This document shows positions 1-10,972 of a stretch of DNA of 64,000 nt, in pieces; within the stretch, counting starts at the first letter, position 1, and every line of letters begins with the position of its first letter. Below the pieces are notes generated by a model that was not told where the DNA came from, made no database searches, and was given only the letters and a program-made list of their open reading frames with translations. The position numbers and the translations under genes are program-made. The stretch comes from Neopestalotiopsis rosae (lineage: Eukaryota > Ascomycota > Sordariomycetes > Amphisphaeriales > Sporocadaceae). The stretch spans positions 7,564,001 to 7,628,000 of the forward strand of contig JALGAS010000001.1 of the NCBI GenBank assembly GCA_023078685.1. The letters are read 5' to 3'.

Positions 1-883
1 GATGAGTTACGCCGTGAGGCCGAGTCTGAGCTGGATGACGTGTCGGACGCCGCTGCTATGTCTTCAGGTTCTTTTGACCTTGCAGATCTCGCTGAGATTG
101 CTGACGAGATGTCGGCTAAAACAGTCGAGACGCCAGCCAAATCGGATGCTGTAGCAGACGACAAGTTCCTTGAAAAGAAGAAGAAGAAGCGCGATCTGGA
201 TACCAAGTTGGACCAGCTCGAGACCAGCTCGAACGACAATACACCACCAGCCAAGCCATCACAGAAGCTGGCATTCGAGGACCCAGTTAGTGACATCGTC
301 GTAGCTGGCGGATCTGGCCGTGTCGGGAAGCCAATGCGCAGTAGCGCAGCGCAAGCTTCTCAAGTTTCCCTCGAAGTCGAAGAAGAGGACAGAACCAAGC
401 CAGATCCTGCTAGGCCACTCACTCACGAGGAATACGTGAAGACACGCATTGAGAACGAAAAGATTCCTCCTGGTTTCGTGACTGTGTCGGCAAAGCACTA
501 CATCCTTCGGTAAGCTTTATTCTCCCGCCCGTTTTCGTTAAGGCGTATTCTGGCATCCAAACTAACTATTTATGTGCAGTCCCGAGGCTATTGAGTCTGT
601 TTGGTACATGTACCGCATCACAGGTGATACAACATGGCAAGAGAAGGGATGGAGGATGTTTGAGTCCATCATTGCGGCCACCCAGACCGAACATGGTCAC
701 AGCGCCATCTCCAACGTTCTCGTGCCAGGCTCGGACAAGGATGACACAATGGAAAGTTTCTGGTTCGCTGAGACGCTCAAGTATTTCTACTTGCTCTACT
801 CGACACCTGATGTCATCAGTCTGGACGAATGGGTGCTGAATACGGAGGCGCACCCGTTCAAGAGACCGCTGCCATCAGCCTGA
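1..883 (+). CDS. GH47 class I alpha-1,2-mannosidase, C-terminal part (5' truncated by window edge)
   Basis: Class I alpha-mannosidase of glycoside hydrolase family 47, which trims alpha-1,2-linked mannose from N-glycans in the ER/Golgi. Only the C-terminal part is present; the frame is already open at base 1. The exon ends at 509, the intron is 510-579 (gtaagc donor, actaac branch site, tgcag acceptor), and the last exon is 580-883. The junction rebuilds the family stretch [17 protein letters not shown], followed by the [19 protein letters not shown] segment and the C-terminal LNTEAHPF motif that closes the GH47 barrel. Ahead of the conserved block lies a charged low-complexity segment of about 100 residues with a KKKKKR run, longer than in minimal GH47 enzymes. 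The family call is secure; which subfamily (ER mannosidase I, Golgi type or EDEM-like) cannot be decided from this fragment. Confidence 0.9.
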
Positions 884-2158
884 AAGATGTCTTGACAGAG
901 ACGTGAGAAGAAGTGCATATATTCAGGTGCCCCATATTACTCAAAGACCTAGACACGGCGCCGAGACCAGCCTCCCACAGCCGAGGCCTATGGATACCTA
1001 CCTTCTATAAGTTGACAAGGGCCAGGGTCAGAGATGACAAACATATTTCCCTTGATGCATGCGGGCCACAGATAGTGCGTACCTGATAAGACGCAAGGCC
1101 CGAATCTGTCAATCTCACTCCATGTAGTGGAGTGCATATACCCTGCAGGAAGTAAGTATTACTCCTGCTTGTCATTCTGCATATTCAGAGAGGCATAATC
1201 TTGTTACGTGGGTCTTGATCATTGCCCTGGGGTTCGCGTTGGGCTCATGGCCTGCTCGTCTACCAACGGGCAAGTCACGATCAAGGCCATCATGATGACA
1301 ACGTCGGCGGCGCCAAAGAGATTCTGCCAGTGGCATACATATTCAGTTGTCACTCGGTTTATTCTATCCGCTTCATTTGCGGTAGAGATACATGGGTAGA
1401 AGTCATGGGTCACTCTAGGATGGAGGAATATCGATTGTAGAAAACAAACAAACAAATTTTCGATTAATGAGCAAAGTCTCTTTTTGCTTTTGCAGAAAAT
1501 TCCAAAAATGACCATTTAATTACATGATGGATGACAAATAATTGTAGAAAAACACGATTGGGCGCACAATTCTTCAAGTCTAGAAACAAGTTGCTTTCCA
1601 AATTCACATTGCAATTCTCGCTGTCTCTCGCCTCGTCTATCGTGGTATCCATGTTTGTTCGTCGCTGCATTCCATTCATTAGACCGTTTGCACTCTGCGT
1701 CAAGTCTGGCGGGGAGAATATCGAGCAAAGTACTTCGACTCGCAAGTTGCTGCGTGTTGGCCGTGGCCAGTCGTGGTGATATTTGGGATTTGACCATAGG
1801 GCGGCGGGCGGCGGGCTTGAGCGGTCGAAGCGTGTTGCGGAGAAGGACCAAAAGAATACTTGTGTCGAGAGAAAAAAATGTCCAGAAGTGCCGTTACCCT
1901 AAAACTCCATTTCCCATATGCTATTGTTTCCCTTTGTTTTTTTCCCTGGCAGGAAGACGGGTGAGACTAGCAAACAATCTCATGCGTCTTGGGTGCCAAT
2001 GATGCCGAAAATTCATCCCCATATACACTTGAAGAGCTTCTCTTCGTCTATGTGCCATCATTACAATCTTGTGCTTCGTCCCCCTAAAATGCTTGTCCAA
2101 TGCCTTTTGGCCTCAAGGCCTGAATCAAGGTAAAGAAAAGAAATGCAAAACTCATTCA
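884..2158. other. Intergenic gap between convergent GH47 and Fig1-type genes
   Basis: About 1.3 kb between two convergent genes, expected to hold both 3' UTRs and terminators. Short open frames on both strands overlap each other, lack splice-supported extensions and show no recognisable motif. A short GC-rich run of GCGGCGGGC units lies near 1801. Nothing else is supported. Confidence 0.6.
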
Positions 2159-3102
2159 TTAATCCGCCATTCTTGACAATACTCTGATGCTCAGAATCAT
2201 GACGAGAAGACCGATTGTGACGATGATGAGTAGCGTGAAACTGAACCAACCCATGACCATGGCACTTGTGCCTACGCCTGCTAGTACGCTGCCGTTTCCA
2301 AAGTCTTGAGCGATGATGCTTGCCGCCACGGATGCCGTATGTTGCCACAAGACCGATACCAGGACAAAGATACTGGCAATGAAGATGATGGCGAGTGCAA
2401 TTTGAGAGACGGGTCGGCTGGGAAACGGCTTGACCTCGCGCACACTGTCCTCCGAATCCTCCTCCTCGTGCCATCCGGGGAAGGTGGCCAGAAGCAAGAA
2501 GCAGATGAAGGCGAAGATGATGGCGATAATGATCAGGTAAGGAAACACGATCATGTCCTTGAACTGAGATGCTAACCAAATCAGGTTCAGAGGATCCTGG
2601 TCCACGGAAACCTCGTTGGCGAGGGCCGTCGCGTTGTTGGAGCAGAGCCAAGATCCACCGTCCGGGTTGACGCAAATACCAAAGTAGCCCACACGTGCTT
2701 GAAGATGGGCCGAGCCAACAATGTTGCTAATGGCTTGGTAGCCATTGTAGTCGACCTGTGCAGTGTCGGGCGTCGGCGTGTAGTGCGAGTAGTACAGAGA
2801 GAGCAGGAAAATGTCTGGTATCAGAGGAGAGGATGACGAGCATCCTGCGAGTAGCAGTGCTGTGGCTGGAGTTAGAGAGAGATATTCAAACGCGCCTGAC
2901 TTGGAATGGTAGTGACGTACATAGTAGAATTATGGAGACTGCGATTAGAATCATCAAGACATGATGATATCCAAGGAATGGTACCCATCCTAAGGCGAAA
3001 CAGTCAGTATTCGTTGCTTTGCAAAGGCATGCTAGCCAAGTGCCACATGAATAGAGTTTTGTACTTACGGTACCAGCCCACTTGAAATCGTTCGCCTGCC
3101 AT
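2159..3102 (-). CDS. fig1: Fig1-type Ca2+ regulator / membrane fusion protein
   Basis: Four-pass membrane protein of the Fig1 family, which in yeast and moulds acts in low-affinity Ca2+ influx and membrane fusion during mating. Three exons read 3102-3069, 2989-2921 and 2859-2159 (267 aa). The last acceptor was chosen over a nearer AG because the nearer one gives an immediate stop. The first membrane segment lies at about residues 14-33 (LMILIAVSIILLCSLLLAG). An extracellular loop with the claudin-like GYFGICV signature follows, then three more hydrophobic segments (FPYLIIIAIIFAFICFLLLA, IALAIIFIASIFVLVSVLW, FSFTLLIIVTIGLLVMILSI). The ATG at 3102 is the first in frame. A gap of 3.7 kb lies upstream. 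Family assignment rests on topology and the GxC loop motif; the role is inferred from the family. Confidence 0.85.
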
Positions 3103-5640
3103 GACGACGTGTGGGTTTTATGAACTTGTAGGTTGCCTTTTCCACCACGGCCCAGTTGCCTGAGCTCTCGATTCGAGGTAGAACCCTTCCCCGTCCTCCG
3201 CTGAGTCGGAGTGACGGTTGGGCGTTGAGTCGGTTGCCAGCAGTGGCTGAAGTCGCGACCTCGCGCTGGTTTGCGATGCGCTGGAATGCGTCGAATCTCG
3301 TTCGACGCTCGACGCTCGATCTCGCAGCGGGTTGCTGGAATGCGCTGTCTCAGCGATCAGATATATAGAGCGGACGGAAGACGATCAAGCGGATGATCGA
3401 ATCGAGGTTCCTGCTTGTTAGATGCTCCCAACAGTGAGGCGACTGGTGGGGAGGAGAGAGATTGAGGTAAGTGAGGTTAGGTAAAGATGGTGGATCTTGG
3501 AGTTTGTGTGTGTATGGATTGTGCAAGATCAAGATGATGGACACTTAGTCGGATTGATGACAATATCCTCCTTGAGCAATATGCAAGAAGACGTAAAAGA
3601 CAAAGAAAGAGTATCTGTCACGAAGAGCGGCTGGATACAGTTTCTTTCTTGGGGTCGTGGGTGGGCGCAATCGCAGGGACGGTTTTTCTGATATGCGGTG
3701 GCTGGGAACGGTGCCTGGCTTGTATTCTAGCTTGAATGTTAGATGGATGACTGCGCTTTGCTGGGCTCGTTGGGTCTGGGACTCGACATGCAAGAGAAAA
3801 ACGGGATCCACGAGAGTTCGCGATGGTGAAATGGGGCAGATGTGCGCGTCTCATTGGTTCAGCCTCTCGAATTTACAGTGTCGCGACATGATCCGTTTCC
3901 CAGCCATCGACTTTTTGTTGATTTGGGCTGCGTTGCTACGGGGACCCGCTCAATGCGCTTGATTGACTGGACTGACTGGGCGGAGCTGGGGTAAGATCTG
4001 GGCTACCGTGTAGGCGGGGCTGGCTGCGGGCTGTAGGCCAAGGCTTTCAAGCTGAGCCCCCCGCTGCTGGCACACTTTCTCTGGCTTCCTGCCAATCGCT
4101 TGTCCCTGCGTTAGCGCTACTCAGCTTCTAAATCGACTGACGCTGCACTCGTTTAGGCTCATGATACCCGCTTTCGAAACCTCCTAGGTTAGCGGCTAGA
4201 TCGTTCTTTAAGCTACACTCAGTACAGTGGGCTGGGTGGTTCTGTCATGGGTTGAGTCCTGCCCACTGACTGACCGCTGACGGGCGCCACACGTCCATAG
4301 TTGATATGACGTCGGGCGCCTCTTATTAACCTGCTTGGCTCTCTTGCCAACACACAAACGAATCCTACTCTCTTGCAAAGGTGCCGTGGCAACCGTCAGG
4401 GTCTTTTCCTATTTTCCGTGAAACCAAGGCAAAAGATGCATCCTGACAATTTCCGAATTTCGCGACAAGCCAGATTAGTAGTTGATAATTTCGCTCTTAT
4501 AACTCCACGTCATCCCCAGGTCTCGCCAAGTCAAGTGCAACTGACCCAAACAACATGATTGACCATACGACAAACAAAACAGTTGCCCCGGCGTCAGTGT
4601 CGGACCTCTCCCATATAGTGGCCCACTCTTATTACTACCAATACGACGGAATACTTTGAAGAAAACAGTACCAAATGCTTGGAGAGCATTCTATTTACAT
4701 GATCTCGGTTTCCGGGGCCAGGACAGTTCGAACTGAGATCTGCCAATCGGGCAACTACCCAATCGCAGTGGGTCGACCACAACTTGATAGCGATTTCATC
4801 AAGTAGCGTCTACATGTCCTATGCGTCAGGACTCGACTTCTTTCTACGCCAGAGAGATTAACAAATCTTGGCTTTTATGCCGTATCTTGTCCAAATAAGC
4901 CCAGGATGATTACAGGCGGTACCACCAATATGCATTCTTCATTGCTCAAAGGCGACATGTTGCCTAAGCCGGTAGCATAACAATAGGTAGGGTATAATAC
5001 GAGAGACTTCAAGCTGTCTTGGGAACACAGACCGATGGAATACGCGCTTTGAATGATTATGCCCGATTGCTGGCACGACGCGTCTCGTACTTGGGCGTGC
5101 TCTAACATCAACCAAGGCCCGCTGCTGATAAAGTGCACAAACATTTCCCATCACGTCACGACCGCGATGTGGAGCATTCCGGGCTAGACTTGGTACCCAA
5201 TTTTTACCAAGCCATCACACATTAGGCTTCCACGCAATATGAACTCACAGCAGCAGCAGAGTATGCGAAAATAACGGACAATGTTGCACAAACATTCAAC
5301 GAATGCTCAAAATGATTCTCACCAATTTCTGTTCCTGCTGGAAATGTGGCACGAATGATACGCATATTCGGGCCTGCAAGCGGCGAATCCGGCATCGGCA
5401 TCGGTGCTGGTGCGCGATTGTTGGCACTACGGCGTGGCAGACGCTCCATCCGGTACATCTTCTCCCCAACATGGCCTAGACAGATCGGACAGTGACGGCA
5501 TCAAGCTCGAGGGAAACCAACCCCGGGTATGGCCGACCTTCTCTCACAAGTCCAAGAGGATATCGCCCCAAGACCTGGCCAGCGTCACTGTATTGAATCG
5601 CACAGTGGCATCAGTATTTCTAGCTGTTCACTTATCTTGT

Positions 5641-5817
5641 TGATCAGGTATTGAGCAGCTTCACCTGATTTATAGGGAATCAGGAAGTCATCCATATGCG
5701 AAGATAGTATGATTTCGCGCTCTTTGTGCTGGAAGATAGCGTCATCTGTTGCTTCTTCGCCTGTGGATAACTTCCTGATTCACTGTGAATCAGATGAAAC
5801 TGCTCAATACCTGATGA
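5641..5817. mobile_element. Foldback / MITE-like element with 54-bp imperfect terminal inverted repeats
   Basis: The left arm 5641-5694 (starting tgatcaggtattgagcag) matches the reverse complement of the right arm 5764-5817 at about 47 of 54 positions. Several of the differences are C/T pairs. Each arm contains a smaller palindrome built on CTGATT/AATCAG; in the right arm it is a perfect 9+1+9 palindrome at 5775-5793. The 69-bp spacer carries no open frame. Size, long inverted ends and lack of coding capacity fit a non-autonomous MITE or foldback element. No clear target-site duplication was seen, so mobility is an inference; a transcribed hairpin is the main alternative. Confidence 0.55.
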
Positions 5818-6545
5818 AGAAAATAGGTGAGCAGCTATAAATCCAGGTACCTATCCTGAAGCAGTACCACACTGCCATCATCACAGCACTTGGGTTACTC
5901 AAAATATGTGTACCAAAGCAACATTGCGAGACGCACTGAAAGACCGTCGGTGTTGAGTTGGTCAAGGACTCAATTCTGACGCATGACAGAAAAAGATTCA
6001 ACACCTCAGTGAGCAGATTACAGCTCATTGCAACATTAGAGACCGAATGCAGGAGCAACTCCTCTGTGATTTCGGTGGCGGCCCTGTCTGTTCCTACGAT
6101 ATTGCCTTGAAGAGTATCCTGACAGATCATGGAAAAGCCCACTGTAAGGTCAGGCATCCAAAATCCGAAGTATGCTGTAGAAGAAGACGAAGAAAAGGTG
6201 CCTTCTTTGCTGCTATGGCAGGAATGCCACGCATACAAGGCTATTGGCAATTATCGTATCCAGTCCTGGTTCTGGGGACCACGGGCCTTGAAACAAACGA
6301 TTTGCTTCCAACAGTAATTTGAATACGTGATAGTTGCTTTCTGTATCGTGAATGAGCGTCGATTTATGCCACAGTCGCACGTTTCAGAGTCTAGAACATT
6401 TTGCTAGTGTCGGCCAAGGTCTTATCACTGCGTCCAGAGTAGACATCGCAATACACACTGATGAAGTTGCGTACATTTGGCGGTATATCTCGCTTCTGAT
6501 CCAGCTCTCCCTGGCAACATGGTTTAACAATATGGACGAACGGTG

Positions 6546-6568
6546 TATATATATATATATATATATAT
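6546..6568. repeat. TA dinucleotide microsatellite
   Basis: Uninterrupted run of roughly eleven TA units in the gap beyond the 3' end of the kinase-like gene. A simple repeat; no function assigned. Confidence 0.95.
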
Positions 6569-6812
6569 TGCAAATGTGGACATGGTCTTACGGTTATTGG
6601 CAGTTTGATAGTGTAAAATAGTATTAATATGTCTAGTTGTCTAGTGTCTTTCTGCCAGGAGAGTTGTTTGTCCTGGAGTTTGTCCTTGGGGACGGGTATC
6701 TTTCTTTGTGTAAATCCAAAAACAATCGCAACATCCAACGCCGAGATTCCGGGCCCAGCCTCAGTTCTATGTCTATTTTCATCCAATGTCTTTTTGGGTC
6801 CTCTCTGTTCCT

Positions 6813-7995
6813 CTAGAATTCTGGCACATCCTTGAACCAAGGGTGCTCTAGTGCTTTTTGCGCAGTGATGCGCTTTCTTGGGTCAAAGTTGGTCATTTGA
6901 CGAATGAGATCCTTGAAATCCGCATCCAAAACGTCGCTCTTCCACATGGAGAAGGGTCGGCGAGGGTTGGACTCGCCAAACGAGTCAGCCATCTTGCTGA
7001 AGTTCTGCTGCCACGGGTGTGAGCGACCCAAGTAGTTGAGGAAGCTGTCAAAGTCGTTCCAATCGGCAAAGTGGGAGATTTGCTTCTCCAGAATGGCAAA
7101 GCTCAAATCAGTCGACTGAGGCAGGTCCATCCAGAAGATGACGCGTCTCAACAAAAGGAAGATGGACTATAGAGGTTTGTTAGTCAATGCTCGGATACAT
7201 CAGTGCAGAGTTCATGGCAAAACTTACAACAATGGCAAAGGAGAAGATATCGGTCGGCTTGCCAATGGCGCCCTTGACGTGAGCCTCGGGAGATCGCCAC
7301 CAGTGGTTGCCCACTTGGAGACCCTGCAGCGCCTGAGCGGGAGGGATATGGGTAGCGTCCTCGAGATCTGAAAGTTGAACACGGTCGACGACGACACCAT
7401 TGTCGGTCTCATGGTAGTCCACCATGATGTTGTTTGCCTTGATGTCCAGGTGGGCAATGTTGTGGGCATGCATGGCTGCCAGTCCCCTCAGAGCGTCTCT
7501 CAGGATGCGCTTCTGCGTAGCCAAAGGCATGGGCTTCCACGCAAAGTTCATCAGGTGGTCGGTAAGGTACTCGTTGACGAACATCTTCTGGCCGGGAATG
7601 GTGTCGTGAACAGCCCTTAGATAGGGGCTCGCACGCAGCTTGGGCTGCAGTGCCAGAGCATAGTTGTAGTCAGAGTCAAGGAGGCTCTTGAGTACGTAGC
7701 GCTTCTGGTTCGCCTGTGCCAGGTAGACAAATCTATTCTCTCTGTCCTGGAGGACTCGCTCAATGGTATAGTTTCGACCAGATCGTCCTTGTAGGCTCGC
7801 ACCGACAAAGTTGTTGTCGGAGAAGTGTGAAGCCGTCGGGGTCGAAATGGCTGTGGCGAAGCCCTGCGACCGTCCGGTCGCTACTTTGAGGGCGACATCA
7901 GGGCAAGGAATGCATGGTCGCAGCGCAGCAGATCTCGCGGAATGTAAAGATGGTAGTGTAGCCTTCAGTGTGGAAGAGGCTGTTCGCAGTTGCAT
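6813..7995 (-). CDS. Divergent protein kinase-like protein (possible pseudokinase)
   Basis: A 373-residue protein with a protein-kinase fold in two exons, 7995-7228 and 7166-6813 (gtaagt donor, tatag acceptor, phase 0). The open frame extends upstream without an ATG, so 7995 is chosen. After a basic, Ser/Ala-rich N-terminus that resembles a mitochondrial presequence come a beta-3 lysine in RYVLKSLL and the catalytic-loop analogue HLDIKANNIMV. The metal-binding DFG is replaced by DLE (LSDLEDATH), and the APE segment reads SPE. The glycine-rich loop is not recognisable. The C-lobe ends with a standard FDPRKRITAQKALEHPWF element. The canonical Asp, Lys and Asn of the catalytic loop remain, so weak activity cannot be excluded, but loss of the Gly loop and of DFG suggests an atypical kinase or pseudokinase. 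Substrate unknown. Confidence 0.8.
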
Positions 7996-10972
7996 AGTAT
8001 CGGGTCTTCTTGGTTGTGGAGTGTCTTTCTGTCCCTGGTCTGTTGCCAAACGTGTAATAACAATAACAAAAGTCAAGTCTAGAGGAAAGCCAAATGGCGA
8101 CGATAATGTGTAAAAACAAGTTGCAAATGAAACAGAGAATGGGAAATTGAATAATATTAAGAGACCAAGGTGGTCAGACTGGGGAAGTCTTGTTCCTTTT
8201 CCTCCATTTGACTAATGTAAAATATGGAGATATTGGCCACTTGACCGCTCCGCGCTCGGTGTGCGGGAAGCAATGCGCAGGGACTTCTAGCGTCTCGCTA
8301 CCCAGAATATGAAAAAACTTCCAGTCGCTCTTGGCGCGAAAGCGTGGGGGATACGGGGATACGGGGGTACATTGCCGGGCAGATCAGCAATGGATATTGG
8401 ACGGCTCCAGTGGGTTTCAGAGATTTCCATGGACGGCAGCCAATCGGACGCGTAGCCTAGAACATGCCGGTCGTTCTACGCATGCCAGAGACTCAAAGCA
8501 GCGGCACGTCCAGCCAGCCAAACTAGCCCAGGCCATGCACAATTTTAGGAACGCGCATCTGGTCGAATGCCAGTTGCCAAACCCAGCCTAACAAGCAGCC
8601 AAAGGTGTGCTGGAAGATGCAGCACAAAGGCCCAGGGGAGCGGGTCCAGAACCCAGCGGCCCAGGGCAATCAAACAATTCCATCCCACGTCTGGATGCAG
8701 GTCAGAAAGGCCAAAGAGCTCCAGGCCTTGGTTCGTTCACATTGATCTATTTCTCTTCTTTATCGCAAATCAAAAGCAGCCGTAAAGAATACGATGTATG
8801 GACCAGATGGGCACCTCGTGTACAACTTTGGCCACACGGCAGAACGGTTGTGCTGAACATAATCGAATACGAAACAGCGATGGCGCTCATCAATCTAATG
8901 GGTCCCAGGCGCTGACTCAAGGCTATATTTGGGTACTACATTTCACAATAGGGTTCTGGAAATTCCCTCCAGTACATACATAGTATACCAGCTACAAGCT
9001 ACCCGACACAGCTGGGCATTGCCCCGACACAGGGTCTGACAGTCAGGTTGCAGTGCCTGGCAAAACTTGGAAGATGTGGGGGGTCCTGCCCTCAGCAGCG
9101 AGGGATAACCGGCCAAGTAGCTTGACCGCTCCCTTCACCTTTGGCCCCTGCCCTTCCTTCACCTTGCGACGTCGCAATTTGCCAATTTCGTGATTCCCAG
9201 CGAAGGCGTTCACCTTTGAGTCCCGGTCTTCTTTAATCATTCCAGGCGTTCCCCCGCGTCCGGGGATGGTGTCCGTGTTTCAATAGACACATTGAAATCG
9301 AAGATATTAAGATGAGCCTTTCGCCTAAAGTCCATGGGCTCGAGAACCTGCGTTACGCCACGCAAACCACTCCCCGGCCTCTATGCAAGGTGATTGACCA
9401 GCTGACCTGTTTAATTTTTCTTCCTCTCTTCCTTTTCTTCCCTCTTGGGCCTGTTTGGTCTGCACGGAGTACTCTGTCCAGCCGCTAGCAGTTTGTTTGC
9501 CGACCCTGTAGCTTGTAAGCAAGCAAGGCTCCTCTCGTGCGCAGCTCATACTTTTCTTGAGACAGCCGTCGAGGTTCTGCTTTGACTCGGCATACGACTT
9601 GCATGATTAGGATCCTTCTACTTCGTAGCATTACTCAAGGGCCGCGACCGGCAGCCGATTGAACCGCGAGCTACGCCCGCAATTCCTCCTAGCAGACAGG
9701 ATAGCCCAGCAGCGGCTTGTACGGTATATTCTAGCGTGTTCTGTACTACAAACAAACTGCTGGTAAGTCTTGCTGCTCTATTGCTATTGCAGCCGTTAAA
9801 GCCGATCCCAATCCGATACACATCAATGTGGATTTTCTGTGGGTATAAATTGAGAACGAAGCAACGACGATTGTCGCAAATATCTTGATTTGCTTGATCT
9901 CCGCAACTCCGGGGCAGAAGGTCGACGAGATCTCCTTCTGGTGGCGGGGCAGTTGCATCCCACGAAGCTGCGGGTGTTGACAACTTGAGAGCTGTCTTGC
10001 CTATCGTGGCTAATGGCCGCTACCCGTGGACTTGCCTGATCTTATAGCTCGGCCCGCGATTCTATGAGTGTCACTGTAGCATGTATCATCGTGCTCGTAC
10101 AGAACAGACCCATTCTCTGATTCATTCGTGTGGGCATCTAGAGACCGACATAACCGACCGAAACTTTCTGTAATATCATTGGACCGCTGCTATTCCGCAC
10201 CTTTGACATTTTTTTCCTGAGGGTGTGAACCCTTGAGATCCCAAAGATCGTACTGCAAATAGAAGGCCGACTCAGGACCCTGATCTACACTCTGTAGCTC
10301 CCGCTGTCTCTGCACCTGCTGTTATTCGGACGCTGCACTGATTACACTAGGGACACCTAAATCAGCAGACAGCTACCAAGTCCCGCTGATAGTGGATGAC
10401 TTCGAGTCAAGAGGGATCCGTGGCTCGAACTCGTGCTTACACTTTGGTTTGTAGATAGTTTGACAGCCATCAGCTTATCGGACTCGCCAGATGGCAACCG
10501 TTCCCCTCGCCATTGCTGACGGATCGACATTGATACCCACAATCGTCTCATTCATACGCCGGATGTAACATTACAAGTTCAACCAGCAGCCTTTAATGCC
10601 TTGCGCGGTCGGCTCCTTCAGATGCTGATGGAGACACCAACCAAACGGCCCAAGTAGTAGAGACGGAGCGAGTCTACTGTGAATTCGTCGCCGCGCGAAA
10701 CTACGTTACTTACCATCAGGCATAACTTCAAGATATAACCTTCCGTGCGAACCTAGTGTGACAGGTATGGCACGCAATACGCAGACAGCTCAAACATAAT
10801 AGGTTTTGCCGTGTCTTGGCTCTGAGTGGGTATATCCAAGTGTACCGATTGTCTAGTATCATATCACAATAACAGGTTGAAAGGATTTTCTTCGCTAAAA
10901 AACAATTTATAGCGATTGCTTGACATGAGCCCATGTGGAATTATCAACTACAAAGATAAGTAACAAGGTGCG
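7996..10972. other. Gene-poor gap between kinase-like and P450 genes
   Basis: About 3 kb. It holds the presumed promoter of the kinase-like gene (just above 7995) and the 3' flank of the P450. Open frames at 8331-8915 (+) and 9618-9983 (-) show no family motif or splice support and are treated as chance frames. No repeats or RNA genes seen. Confidence 0.55.

Larger units (their letters stand above)
3103..6812. other. Long gene-poor gap upstream of the Fig1-type gene
   Basis: About 3.7 kb without a gene I can support. Open frames of 60-149 codons occur on both strands, including 148- and 149-codon frames on the minus strand near 5804-6250 and 6391-6840, but none has a family motif, a plausible splice-linked partner or protein-like composition. 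The gap contains a 177-bp foldback element at 5641-5817 and a TA microsatellite at 6546-6568, listed separately. Confidence 0.55.

Noticed and set aside
5804..6840. Minus-strand frames of 148 and 149 codons in the 3.7-kb gap
   Set aside because: Cys/Trp/Ser-rich chance-like composition, no motif, and the second crosses the TA microsatellite and overlaps the kinase 3' end.
9618..9983. 121-codon minus frame in the gap before the P450
   Set aside because: No signal peptide, domain or splice-linked exon; consistent with a chance frame.
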